Assembly (NCBI GenBank): GCA_023627715.1
Contig: JAMAHW010000047.1
Coordinates: 124,001 to 188,000 of the forward strand
From: Periconia sp. R9002
Taxonomy: Eukaryota > Ascomycota > Dothideomycetes > Pleosporales > Periconiaceae
Length of the DNA: 64,000 nucleotides
Reading direction: 5' to 3'
In this document: in pieces, positions 1-12,031 of the stretch
Numbering within the stretch: position 1 is the first letter of the stretch
Layout of the letters: every line of letters begins with the position of its first letter
The notes under the pieces: model-generated
Seen by the model: the letters and a program-made list of their open reading frames with translations, nothing else
Databases searched by the model: none
Told to the model about the DNA's origin: nothing
Position numbers and translations under genes: made by a program

Positions 1-1265
1 GAAGATTCTGCTTCTACGATTTAGAACTCTCTAATCTTCTTGCTTGCGAGGGAAATGATTGACCATGTCTAATGGGAGTGACGAAACAGCTGGAGACGGG
101 GCTATGAAGAAACGGAGTCGGAAGTGAAGGAAGTGAAAAGTTGAAGGGGATTAGGAGTTCGACCGTACCATCCCGCAGCCTGAGATAAGGCGTACGACTC
201 CCTCAATGGCGTCTCGACCCATGGCCTGGCTTGCTCTTGCGAGGACTGAAGTGAATCTTTCACAGCCATCTTGATAAACTTCTACAGTCGGATGGGAAGG
301 CCTAAGCTGAACGGTGTGCTCTCCAAAAGATCTACGAGACACAGCGAATGACTGAGGACCGTTCAACTGACTGTGATGAACAAAAATAAGATATTCGCTG
401 ATTCAATTCGAACGCAGTGACAATATATAATCGATAAGGGGCCCAGTTCCATTTTATATCGTACGCATCGAGCCCTGTCACCGGATTATATCCACTCACA
501 CCTCGAATCAATCTTGACGCAACCATGCAACTGACGCGCCCAGGGGTAGTATCTCTTACCCTATAATCCAGCACGATTACCCTATAACTACCTCGATAAG
601 GCAAATTGTTACCCCATCGCATGCGCCCTAATCGGGAAATTACCACGCGCTTGGGATTAGTGTTGAGATGGGTCTGTAATCCGATAATGGCATGGCGGTC
701 CTTGCGGCTATCCACGGCAGATTGATAAAGGGAGTTTCTGGTTCTGCCAGACGGCTCCGCCTTGATTACCATGGTCTTGGCGCTACCTAACCAGGATTTC
801 GTTACGCTGTAGGGCTTTGACCTTGATAGAGATAGAGCGTGTCTTGTGTCATGGTAGTTATCAGTTGGCGGTGGTGGGAGAGTATGCGCGATTCTAGACT
901 CGCTTTCTGGCTCGTGATCTTGTTATCATGCGTAACAAAGAAGTCCTGAATCAGGTATATTTTCAAATGTTAGGATCTTCGGAGCGGATGCGGGGAGAGA
1001 GGTTGCGCAACCGTCGGGAAACGTTGACAACGGCCGGGAAACAATGTTGTCCAATCCGAAATATGATCTTTTCACTATACACTTTCATCCAAAGACGCAA
1101 TGACAACGTTGGACCTGCATGGTATTGCGTGGGACAAATCAAACGTCATATGATGGGCGAAAAGAAAATTGTTGAATTAACCCCCGAAACGCCATCCTGG
1201 TATCAATGCACATGGTATCATGCTCGTGTCCTTCCTTTTTTCCCTACCCTCACTGCTGCTAGAAA
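1..1265. other. Gene-free stretch at left edge
   Basis: No gene is supported here. The longest ATG-started frame runs from 772 to 332 on the minus strand (146 codons); it has no recognisable motif, and no splice partner was found that would extend it. A 113-codon frame lies at 928-1269 on the plus strand, also without recognisable features. The base composition is unremarkable. The stretch probably holds the 3' flank of RAM2 and non-coding sequence, or a lineage-specific gene that cannot be recognised by reading. Confidence 0.5.
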
Positions 1266-2250
1266 TTAAGCTACCGTATCAGTTTGCTCTAGCAAACCTT
1301 TTCGATAGTTCCAATAATATGCCCTGATGGGATCGTATTTGCTCGCCAACAGATCCAATGCCTTCTTTGCATCCTCTTTACTCCCCTCCTCTTCCGCATA
1401 TATATCGGCAAGCAAGTCAAGCGCATGGCTAGAGTAGATGTCATCTGGCCGACGGACATCCGCGAACTCCAGCGCAAAGTCTTTGAGTACCGACGTTGAA
1501 AGTTTCTCGTGGCGCACGATGCCTTTGAGGTAGTTCCACGGGCTTTGGTTCTGCGGGGCCTTCCGGACTTCGCGTTTAGCGTAGTCAAGCTCCCTCTTCA
1601 CTATATCCTCTGGCAAAGCTTGCCCATTCCGACCGCCGACCACCAAAAACCAGCGATGGTTCCACGCCGAATTGTTTCTCACATCAGCATCAATCATGCC
1701 CTCCGTCCACCTCATCTCTTCCTCGTCGTTGAAGAGGTTGAACCGTTTGACCAGCCACTGCCTGTAGCTCCACACATGATAGTTTTTTGAATCCTGCTCC
1801 AGCATGGTAGATATGAACTCTGGCTCGCCTTCGGGAGAACCGATGCCATCGATCATGGTCTGGCGATGGTGCCATATCTGGTAGTTTTTAAGGTGTTTGA
1901 GAGCGGTGGGATTGAGCCAGGCAACTTCGTCGCGGAAGGAGGCTTTGATTTCGGAGAGGGTCTTTGCGCGGTAAAGCCTGAAATGTGTGTCAGATAAGTC
2001 ACGGCGAAAGTTGGAGAAAGACTGCATACCAGACAGTATAGTGCGCCGGGTTCATAGATATAATGTGCTCCGTCAGCCCCAAAACTCTCTGGCTATATTC
2101 GTTCTTCGCCATGACAGCACGTAGATAACCCATAGCTTCGCTGTATTCCTCCGTGTAGGCGATGGCAGCCAACGGGTGCAGGCCGCCATCGTCCTGGGGG
2201 ATGGGCTCGATATCAGCCCATTCCGGGTTATCATGATATGTCTGTCCCAT
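1266..2250 (-). CDS. RAM2: Protein farnesyltransferase / geranylgeranyltransferase I alpha subunit
   Basis: This is the alpha subunit shared by the two CaaX prenyltransferases, which attach farnesyl or geranylgeranyl to C-terminal cysteines of Ras, Rho and mating factors in the cytosol. There are two exons, 2250-2030 and 1977-1266, separated by a 52-bp intron (GTATGC...TTTCAG) whose splice completes a Trp codon. The product is 310 aa, close to yeast Ram2 at 316. It shows the repeated PPTA signature (Asn/Asp ... Trp-x-x-Arg): NYQIWHHRQ near residue 105, NYHVWSYRQW near 140, NNSAWNHRW near 175, SPWNYLKGIV, and YYWNYRKG close to the C-terminus. The ATG at 2250 is the first in frame; the frame opens further upstream only through non-ATG codons. 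The catalytic beta subunits are not in the window. Family identity is secure. Confidence 0.93.
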
Positions 2251-2703
2251 GCTAGCGTAAAATCGCGTTACCAATTCAAAGCGAGGATAGGTATGAAAAA
2301 GAGTCTAGGAGTTGTAGATGGGATGGACGAGTATCGGCTCGAAGTGGGTGGGGTACGGACTAGGCGGGAAGTAAGCGCGCGGGTCTTTCATCTAGAAGGA
2401 AAGTGCTTGGCACTCTTTGACGGAAAACACCCTCACTTATCATCACCCACAACAATACTAAGCATCACAAAGAGACTATGATCCCATTGCCCGTCTGCAA
2501 ACACCCACAGAATCTTCATATCTTGTATTGCCTATATCTCCCAGACACTGATTACCCGTAGAGTATTTCTCTGCACACGTGCTCCAATAACATCAATTGA
2601 TCTCATCCTTTGATGCACGGGATCAACACCAAACGTGCTTTATTTAATCTTGAATTGCTAATATCTCATGTCAAAAATCTCGCACTCACTCCTCCTCACC
2701 CCC

Positions 2704-3817
2704 TCAAACAACCATTCTGACCACCAACTTGTCCCCGCTAACAATCTCTTCCTTCATGCTCTCCAATTTCTCTACATCCCATGGAGCAGCAACATACCTA
2801 CCGGCCAACCAATCCCTCTTCTCCGCGGTCAACCACACAGCAAAACCTCCGGCTAGCTCAGGAGTGTCGTTCAACAAGCCCTCGAGCTGTTTCTTTCCAG
2901 AGGCCAGTTCTGTTTGCACACCACCAGGGTGCATCGCCACGCACACAATTCCTTTATCGCCGTACTCCGCGTTCACATACTCAGACAATCGGAGAAGGGC
3001 GAGCTTGCACGTCTGATACGCTGAAGCGCCTGGTAAAATGATGTGTGCGCCGATGCTGGACATGTTGATCACGTCTGCGCCCATTCAGTCACGTTCTGCC
3101 CCTAATGAAGTGATGAACCTCGTATCAAGAAAGAGAACATACCTGCTTTTCCACCATGCTTCTCTGCAGTGCTAACGAGAAGCGGGAGGAACGACTGCAA
3201 GAAAAGATACGACGCCTTGACGCTGACCTCAAAGTCCCACCACCAATCACTAGGTTTCGTCTCCGCCATTGGGACCCAATCCCCTCCAGCTCCGGCATTC
3301 TATTGCATTGCTCAGATCAGTATAAGCTTCCTCTTAATTTTCAAGTACTTGGCCCAGAAAATGTACACGTTTTAGATTGTTTGTATTTCGATCCCCGACG
3401 TGTACATGGACCGATACAGAGGAAAGAGAGAGAGCAGAAACTCACATTAACCAACACATCCAACCTCCCTTCCTCCTTCTCCACATCCTCCTTAAGCTTC
3501 TTGACCGCCTCCTCGCTCGTAACATCGGCGGGCTTAACCAACACCTTAATCTCTTTATCGACGCCCTCGATCTCCTTCTTGACTTTTTCCAGCTGCTCCG
3601 CGGAGCGTGCTACAAGGATGATAGTCGCAATGCCCGCATGTGCGTACTGAATCGCGATGGCACGTCCGATACCGCGCGAGGCACCTGTGACAAGGACGAC
3701 TTTACCGGGCTGCTTGAGCGAGGGAGTTTGGGCGGCGGAGATGGCTGGGTAGATGTCGTTGTGGATGTTCTCGAAGCCGACGAAGGCGTAACCAGTGTGT
3801 GGAGGTGGGGCGCCCAT
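2704..3817 (-). CDS. Short-chain dehydrogenase/reductase (classical SDR)
   Basis: NAD(P)-dependent oxidoreductase of unknown substrate. There are three exons: 3817-3446, 3299-3143 and 3074-2704. The introns are 146 bp and 68 bp, with donors GTGAGT and GTATGT. The first splice rebuilds the SDR structural motif NNAG from an Asn codon on each side, which strongly supports the model. The cofactor-binding glycine motif TGASRGIG lies near residue 46. The catalytic Ser is in NMSSIGAH, and the Tyr/Lys pair is in YQTCK. The product is about 299 aa, within the usual range for classical SDRs. There is no signal peptide or membrane segment. The start at 3817 is an ATG ahead of MGAPPPHTGYAF, an N-terminal extension common in fungal members of this group. 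No neighbouring pathway gene indicates the substrate. Confidence 0.9.
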
Positions 3818-6720
3818 CTTGGATGTGTGTTATAGTCGGTTGGAGCTTGTGTGAGTGTGTTGTTTGCAATTTCTGTGGATGTAGATGTAGACGTAAATGT
3901 GCGTGGGGAGGGAGTTTGATATATATATATCAAGTCGCTTGAATATCGATCGTAACTTCTCAGCTTAAATCAATTGATCAGGCCTCAAAAATCTCCACTT
4001 AGAAAACCAAAAGAGATAAGAGACGAACAGAAACATCCATCCAGACCACATGCTTTCCTTCCTTTTATACACCCACCAGCTTACTCGCATCTCCACCAGC
4101 GTAAACCTGATGAACACTCCATTTTCCCCACTAGGCAGCACAGCGCCGCGGCATGCATGCGCACGCGTACCGCCCTGCAGCAAGGACTCCTCGTACGAAG
4201 CTTACCAAGCAGGGGCGGGCACAATCAAAAATGCGGTCATTTTATGCCTCAACACCCCATATGAAAATCTTACAAGCGTTGCGTTGCCCTCGCGTCATTG
4301 AATTCTCCGCCGTCCGAATCCACTAAACTAGCCTGACGTTAACTAACTCACGGTGTTTAGCAACCCCATCTACATACAAACACCGCTTATCGCCGACCAT
4401 TTAAGGGTATGAAACATAGCAACTTCGGGAATAAGTAGTTGAATCACTTTATCGTAGGTTAGTAACCCTCGGGTGCTTTTACGGCATCTAACTAAGGTTT
4501 AAACTTAAGCAGGTGAAGTTTTTTGAACGCATAGAGCTTCATATGAAAAGAGCCTATCATACGCCCTTGTTTCCTCTAGGTTTCAAAATGCAGATGTCTA
4601 AAATATCACTTCTGTCAATCATAGTATGCATTCATGGGTTTGGGACAGGGAACGGGGCAGAGGAGGGGCTCGTATGCATGGCTTGATTTGGCGAATGCAA
4701 CGGCTAGGCCCTAAAAGATGTTTGATATGCCTGGAAGGAAGGATTGAAGCGTATGCACGATGATATGGTATCGTACATTCGATTCCTGTTCTTGCGTTTT
4801 CGAGGATTTACTGTCTATGTCTGTTACTTGAAGGAGTAAATAGAAAAGCGGGGAAGTGTCAGATTGTTATATATTAAGCGGTGTGAGTGCAGTGAGAGCT
4901 AAGCTAGCCAACCTCTGCATGTTATTATGTACGGTGGGACCCTGCTCTGAACGCAGAGGGAATGAGAGTGTTAGTGAGTGGAGAGAGGGGTTTTGTTCTG
5001 GTAAAGGGAAGGCCGCGGGATAAACTATTCGTTTTCTATTTAAAAGATAAGAGAACTCCCTCGGCAGTTCAACTTTGAAATACGACAAACAAAAACAATA
5101 CCGTAACAGAACCACAACATCACCCGCTTTCTTTCTCCGAAAAAGAATCTCCGACAGAACCCTGGTGCCTAACACTTCCCAGTTTTGCCTGGTAACAATA
5201 CTCTGCGATGATCAATTCATACTTCATAACACTTCCCAGCTCCTTGCAACCTCCTCAATCAATCCCTGCTTAACCCTACATACATGTGTATCAATCCTAC
5301 TTAGTCTTTGTTGTCTCGCCCCCATCCCTAAGTACAACGCACTAAACCACAGCACCCCCCGGATCGGGCAACTAATCTCGTATTCGCAGAGCTTACATCC
5401 ACACTATGTGGCTGACACATCTTTGGTCTTTGGTATGTTGCACTTGCGCCTATCAGCTAAACTGCCGTTCAAAGCCGGCGCGCATGTTCAGTTATCCCTG
5501 TAGCCTACCTATGTTTCCATTATTGTTTTTTACACTGCATGGATCTAGGCTGGGATGGATAGGTTGGACGGACGTTCGTACATCCGTTCGTACGTACGAA
5601 CCGACGATGAAAGCAAAGAGGAAAGTTCATCGTACGTGTTATCATAGTAGCTGCGATATAACTATATGAAAAATATAAAATAATCGTCGCAGGGTATTGT
5701 CTTAATCGCGGTATCAGCACAGTAGTCGGTATAAGTACATATCCATTGATGTACTTAAAATACTTCCCACACAACACCGCCCAACCCCAACCCCCACACT
5801 CCCCTCCTCCACCAGAGCATTTCCCTAAACACACACAACACGCTAGCCAAATACGGACATAAGACGGAGAAATATGTCAGCAGGGCGTACCAACCACGGG
5901 GCGTAACCTACGTACATACATATACGCCAAACTAAACCGTACCTATACGCATACATATGCAGGGCGTAACTAGATAAGATCTCAATCTCGATGTTGTTTT
6001 GCCCTGCATGCCTATCAGTGTGGATGGAGGTTATTTGGAGGCTGGGTTTAGAAGAAGGTGAGGAAGTGCATGGAAAACGATTCAGTTTGGTGTAGTGTAC
6101 GCACAAATGGATGTAATCTTGCTTGGCTTTTGTTGGATACGCTGGCGGGATTGAAAAGAAGGGCGGGAGTATGGGGACTAGGCTGGCTGAGGAGGAGAGG
6201 TATAGGCGATGTGTGATTGTTTCGTTAGTTCATTACGTGCTTGCGTGTATGCATCACCTCATAATTTTACACAGGTTGGTTTCATTGTTGATCTTGTTTC
6301 CTTTTCTCTATTCTTGGGCATTGCTTTCTTCTTCGTTGATGGAATCATGATATCTGCCTCTCGTACAGAGCTAAATGCCTGAAACGCTCGAGGCTGGTTC
6401 GTTCAATCGTTCCAGTAAGGTCATTACTAACAAACTGAGATGCAAAGCAAAACATGGCAACGAAAAAGCGTTCGGAAGGGAGAAGAGCAAGGCAAACGGC
6501 ATGCCCGATTAAAAAATCTATGTACAATTGGGAGAAACAAGGGGAAGGGAAACAAGAACCTTCAAAAGCGGCAGCAGACGTGTCCAAGTCCATGACCGAC
6601 GCCCGCCAAAAAACTCCCTTTCATGATCCGCTTGTGTTCGCCAGTGATCTTGTTTCGTTTCCTCTGCCTAGCCCTTTCTCTTTCTCTTTCCCGTTGTTCC
6701 TTAAGGAAAAAAGGTCATTC
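3818..6720. other. Gene-free stretch of 2.9 kb
   Basis: This lies between the SDR start and the EAF1 stop. Only short frames without motifs occur on either strand. An alternating TA run sits at about 3920-3930 in the SDR promoter. Around 5565-5605 there are repeated CGTAC/GTACG words, including a perfect 16-bp palindrome (listed separately). No RNA gene or transposon was recognised. Confidence 0.5.
5586..5601. repeat. Perfect 16-bp palindrome
   Basis: The sequence GTTCGTACGTACGAAC reads identically on both strands. It sits in a 40-base patch rich in CGTAC/GTACG words, within the gene-free stretch upstream of nothing recognisable. It could be a dimeric protein-binding site or a chance product of a simple-sequence patch; its function is unknown. 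Confidence 0.6.
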
Positions 6721-9700
6721 CTAATTTCGATTGCTCTGCGTCTGCTGCATGATTGGGCTTTGTTGGATACCAGGACTCTGCTGCTGCAGATTTGGATTCT
6801 GCGGCGTGGCGCTCCGACTCGGCTGTGCAGCGCTCATACCAGGGCTACCTGCCTGTTGCTGTCTCTGCTGCTGGCTCATCATCTGCTGCTGCCGCACGAG
6901 CTGTTGCTGGTAGTTTTGCACTGCATTCGTGGGCGAGCTATTGGCATTCATGCCGCCATTCTGTACGCTCTGGATGTACATGTTGTTCCCCATCTGCGGA
7001 GACTGCGAGCTGCCCGGAGAACCTGTAGCTGCGTTCATGGCTTGCAATCGCTGTTTGGCCAAAAACCGAGAAAGGTGATCCGAAGCATATTTCTGGACCT
7101 GCTCTTGTGTCCACTCAGGATGTTGGTTTTTGAGGTTGTTCTGTATTTGCAGAAGTTGGGGCATGTGGCCGCTGGAAAGTGGCCGCACTGGGGATTGCAT
7201 AGCAGGATTGGCCTGGTTCAACCGCGGAGATTGGCCATTGTTCGCCATGCCATTCATGTTGCCATTCATATTCCCGCCCATGCCTCCATTCATGGCGCTG
7301 TTCATGTTACCATTCATGTTCCCATTCATGCCGCCATTGGGGGTTTGTGCACCCATAGCAGCTATCATGTTTGCGTTAGGCATGCCATTCATACCCATAT
7401 TCTGCGTCAAGTTGCTTGCTGCGTTGATTTGCTGCTGTTGCAGCTGGAACTGATGTTGTTGGTTGGAGTTGTTGAACTGGCCCCTCTGCATCGCCAACCG
7501 AACCTGATCAGGAGGCGCCATCCGCTGGTTGTTTGCCATATTTGCTTGCATCTGTGCCTGGGGCACACCGGAAGACCCCATGGGCATGCCATTCATGCTG
7601 GTATTCGGGAAGTTGTTGCCCTGCATAGCCTGCTGATTTTGCTGGACGCGAGCAGCCATGGCAGCAGCATTAGCGCCAAGTCCTTGCTGAGCAGGATTAC
7701 CCATCATTCCAGCATTAGGGTTGTTGGGATGCATTCCGTTGCGCTGTTGATTCACACCATTAGCCATGCCGGCCTGGGCAGCCTGCTGCATTTGTTGACG
7801 CGCGGCCATCTGCTGTCATTTATCGTTAGCCAGTTTGGCGAAAACCGCATAGATATTTCACTCACCTTTTGCAACATTTCCTGCTGCACCATCATCTGCC
7901 TTTGCTTGAACTTCTCCTCGCGTTCCCACTTCAGGCGACTAAACTCCTGAGGTGTTTGGATGTTGTTCTTGGGAGCAGCCGTGTCGTGCTGTTTACGCAT
8001 CTGAGCTGCCCTCGCCGCGTCAGCCTGCTTCTGTGCCATAGACTCTCGTTTCCTAGCGAGCTTTCGCATGCCATCAATAATAGCAAGGTGTCTATTGTCC
8101 CTGCGTCGTTCCACGCGGATTGGTTGAGTGGTTCGCCTTCTTGGTTGTCCAGTAGAGATGTTTTGTCCACTCTGTTGTTGCTGTTGCTGAAGCTGCTGCT
8201 GGGCTTGATGCTGTGCAAGGACCGTCTTTTGAGCTTGTTCAAGTCGACTTTGATATGTGCGGAAATATTGGGTCTTGGACATTTCGGCAGGAAGTCCTTC
8301 CAACTGCACCCAACGCTCGAAACATTCCCAGGGAGTGCGTCGGCCAGATCCTGAGGTAAAGAGGGATGGCAAAGCCAACTGCTGAGCGACCAGCGACCAA
8401 TTGAAAGTGTATTCCTTCACAAGAGCACGTAGTTTCTGGTCTTCGTCCCACAGCCACTGTGATGAGTTTCGGTTCTCGAAGAAAGATACTGAAGGCATGG
8501 GAAACTCGGTCGGTGGTCTGAATTGATGGGCTACTTGGAGACGATCGCGGATGTGTCTATTCTCGGGGTTGAACAGAGCAACATCGTTCATCTCGGGGAG
8601 CAGGTCGTTACGGTGGAAAAGTCTTCTTCCAGGAGTAGACGGCATCGAATGCTCTGCCGAAGTCCCCGACCGGCTTGGCGGAGAAGACGAATCGTCTTCG
8701 GAATCATACTCGTACCGACTACGCTTCCTGGGAGGTCCTTTGACCTGGGACACTAGCTTGCCTGTGACGAACTTCGAAACAGGGAGAATGGGCGGATCAA
8801 CGAATGAAAGCGGTGTAACATCGGATGCTCCTTCCAGTATGGGCTCGTACCACGGCAGTTCCTGAAACAACGAGTCGCTGGCCGGCGTTCGGTCAATCTT
8901 CATAACGACTTCATTGAATCCAAGCGAGAATAGTCCGGCAGGTATGCTCGACATTGAAGGACTGCGGAGTTCCTCGTCCTCTGGGAATGAATCGCTTTCG
9001 GTCTCATTTGCGCCCGAATGGATAAGGTCGGGTGTCGGTGCGTCGTTCATGTCTTCATCGGCTGAGCCAGCGTGCTGCTGCACAGATTTAGGAATGCGTG
9101 CCCTTACTCGCAACGACAATCGCTCTTCGGCGTTGCTGTGAATGTACTCTGCACACCATCCCGCAAAGGTCGCGGCCAGTGCCTTTTTCCATTTCCTCTC
9201 CTCCCGGAAGTCCGTTTGCATCCATTTCATCTCAGCAAGTAGATGGTCCTGGTGTGTGATGGGGCGTTCAGGCTCGGCAGATTTCTGCAACTGTCGCAAT
9301 GACCACCGATTCGCATTTTGGAGCTGATAAACCCTCTTAAGAATTTTATAGTCCTGCTGCTCTCTAATCATAGCCAGTGTGCCTGCCGTAGAAACCGTCT
9401 TTTGGGCTGAACTAACTAGCTCTTGGAGTGGTTTTGAGCGAGGAGGATGATGAGCCTGGTACTGGAACAATCCCTGGAGATAGTCTCGTGATGAATCCTC
9501 AGATGCACCTTGCAGAGATGCATAGTCTTCGTTGAATAGCTGCAAAGCCTTTGCCGCTTTGTTGAGATCCGGTTTCGCAAAAACGACTGTTGATACTGTC
9601 CTGCGCTTCTTCTCCTGGACTGGTCGAGCTGGGCTGGTCGAAGTAGACAGACTGCTTGATTGGGGAGTAAGAACGGCCTTCGGTCCCAGCTGTTCGCTTT

Positions 9701-11640
9701 TGTCGGCAATGATCTCGCTGACAGACTTTTGCCGGATGGCACCAGAAGATACGCGCGTAGTCATACGGTCTTGACGAGGCGGTGATTTAGGTGATGTGGG
9801 TGATTTGTTCTCATCAGTAGCAGGTGGTAAGGCGTCACTCATTTCCACGTCCACATCGACTTCTGCGGGCGGAGTGGGATGTTCAGTACCTGTATTTGGT
9901 TTCGGAAGCTTTAGCGCTGCAGATTCTGAGGTTTCAGGGGGCTCGTTTTCCATTGTAGACGGCTCGGGGGCTGTTGTAGTAGGTGTAGGCAATGAATCTT
10001 CCGCCGGTTCCTCGTCCATACCAGATGCACCCGAATCCGCGGCCTCGGCTCCTGATTCGCGAACCGCATCCGCAGCTTGGTTTGTTAATGCCTCTGGCCC
10101 AGTCGGAGGAGCCGTTTCTGGTTCCCCCAACCGATCCTTGCCATCTCTTGCCAACCGAATAGCCTGCTCATCCTCAAGTTGCTGTTCTACATCATCGATT
10201 ACAGTACTGTCTCCACGCGCCCGTTCCCTCGCCTCGCGCATTTGTTCCTGTAGCGCACGTTCATGGTCGTCCTTGGCCACTGGTACAGTAGTATCATCTG
10301 CGTTAATAGCCTGAGGTTGCGACAGTACGCGATCGCGGAAAGAATCCGTGTCCGGGCTTGTGTCGGGTGAATGGTGGGGAGCATGGGGAGTTGCTTGTGA
10401 GTAAGGGCCGACGGTAGAAGATGGGGATGATGCTTGATCGGCCGCGCCATTCGTGGTTGGTAACGCCAGTTTTTCATCCTCTTTACGTTCCTTTTCTGCG
10501 GCCTTCTCAAGTTTTTGTTCCGTCTCTTGTAACCTTGCTTCCTGAACTTCAAGCGGCGGTAAGTGAACTACCTGTGGTTCTTTTGGCGCGTCGTCCTTCT
10601 CTTTCTCATCAGGCAAGACTTCCGACAGGGCAGCAAGATCTTCCGATGACGGTGGAATAACAGCTTCGGGATCGGCTGAGGGACCATCTGGAATAGGCAT
10701 GCGCTGGATTGGTTTTGATACGGCTGGAGGGGCGGAATCCGGCTGCGCGGGAGTGGGTGGTGGTGGTGGGTCAGTCGCATCCTGGTTTGCTGTCTGGTCT
10801 TCTGGAACAGGGACATGTGGAGGAGAGGGCTGCTCGATGCGCGGAAGTGAAGGCGAGGGAACTTTGGTAGGAACACTAGAGTCGACTTTGACTAGCTTTT
10901 CGAGAGGTAGGATAGGCGGATTGGCGACGGAGGGCGAGGCTGAGGCGGCGCGCAGCTGTTCCTCAAGGCTGGGAGCTGCGACAGGTGAGGGCAAGGGTTT
11001 CGCAAGAACAGAAGGAGTCGGCTTCGCGGGAGGTTCAAATGGCAGGGTAGAAGGTAGCGATGGAGATGTAGTGAAGCTTGGGTACGGTAAAGATGCATCA
11101 TTGAAACGTCGACCCCTATGCGCATGAGTGGTAAGTGAACCGGAATGTAACAGTGTAATGACGATGACAATCACTTTGTGGGGATGAAACGGGGTATGGG
11201 GAAAGGGTACATGGAAATTGGGAACATCAAAACGTAAATAATAGTGCAGAAAACAGACCAAAATAGAACCGAGAACCCGAACGTGAATTGGAAGGAAGGA
11301 CTTACTTTGAAATGTCGTTTTGGTCGAGAAAACGGGCCTCGTCCGGTTGAGGCTCGTCAGGAATGGCCCAGTCGCGGGGGGAGAGCAGGCGGCTGGTGTT
11401 CAGGAGGGCAGTATAGCTGTATAGCTCGCGCAGTTTCCGCTTGCGCGACTGCTCGCAATTCCTGTGCAGTCGATATCAGCACCACCACCACCTTTACAAT
11501 CAAAAAGGAGCGATTTTTCGGTGTCGCATCGCGTCGTAGATTGCAGCCATGTGCGGTGCAGCGTGGAAAAAGGCGGTTACTTACGCGACTTCAATCTGTT
11601 TTTCACGTGTGTACGCATCACGAAGACCGTCTAGGGACAT
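6721..11640 (-). CDS. EAF1: NuA4 histone acetyltransferase scaffold subunit Eaf1/Vid21 (HSA and SANT domains)
   Basis: Platform subunit of the nuclear NuA4 H4/H2A acetyltransferase complex. There are four exons: 11640-11585, 11461-11306, 11115-7866 and about 7812-6721. The introns are 123, 190 and 53 bp. The first two exons are small but give the conserved N-terminus rich in Arg/Lys (SRKRKLRELY) followed by LLSPRDW, so the frame start at 11261 lies inside intron 2 and is not the true start. The product is about 1517 aa. A long Pro/Ser/Glu-rich region comes first, then an HSA helix (HLLAEMKWMQTDF, about 685-735, the binding site for actin-related proteins) and a SANT/Myb domain (WLWDEDQKLRALVKEY, about 950-1010). 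The C-terminus is rich in Gln, Asn, Met and Gly, with polyQ and repeated NGNM units. It is divergent from MAK11 across a 391-bp promoter. Confidence 0.92.
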
Positions 11641-12031
11641 ATGAGGACGGACAATCGGTGGCCGACATCCGTTTTTCACGAGTGTCGCCAATTTGATGGA
11701 TTTAGATGGGTGTGGTGGAGTGGTGGATGGTGAGAGGTTATGTCGTTGTGGAGATTGATGAGGGTACAATCGACGGTGGACGGGCGGACGGGCTCAGATG
11801 GGGACGAGAGAAGGGACAGACAGGCAGCGACGACTGGCAGCGCAGCGCTTGCGCCTGCCTCAGAGGCCTCTCACCGCCCGGTAGGGACAAGCTTTGGCGC
11901 TAGGCCGCAGTGGGGCTAGACCCGGCAGAATTTCTCCAAAATTTCTGAGCTCCATCTTCATCCCTCACCCGTCAGCGTCAGTTACCAAAACACGAGAAAC
12001 AAAGAAAATCAAAAGAAAAACGAAAAACACA
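11641..12031. promoter_or_regulatory. Shared divergent promoter of EAF1 and MAK11
   Basis: These 391 bp separate the first ATG of EAF1 (minus) from the ATG of MAK11 (plus). No TATA-like element stands out. The MAK11 5' leader is A-rich immediately before its ATG, as is common in well-translated fungal mRNAs. A bidirectional promoter is inferred from geometry only. Confidence 0.5.

Noticed and set aside
332..772. 146-codon ATG frame on the minus strand near the left edge
   Set aside because: No motif, no splice partner and no conserved pattern recognised; left as gene-free pending expression data.
6454..7950. 498-codon plus-strand frame opposite the EAF1 C-terminus
   Set aside because: It is an antisense shadow of the Gln/Asn/Met-rich EAF1 coding sequence; its His/Leu/Cys-rich composition is what antisense CAG/AAC/ATG codons give.
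9796..10314. 172-codon plus-strand frame within EAF1
   Set aside because: Antisense of the Pro/Ser/Glu-rich EAF1 middle region; no independent evidence.
11894..12031. Upstream extension of MAK11
   Set aside because: The extension begins at TTG, not ATG, and the family start with a basic nucleolar N-terminus is at 12032.
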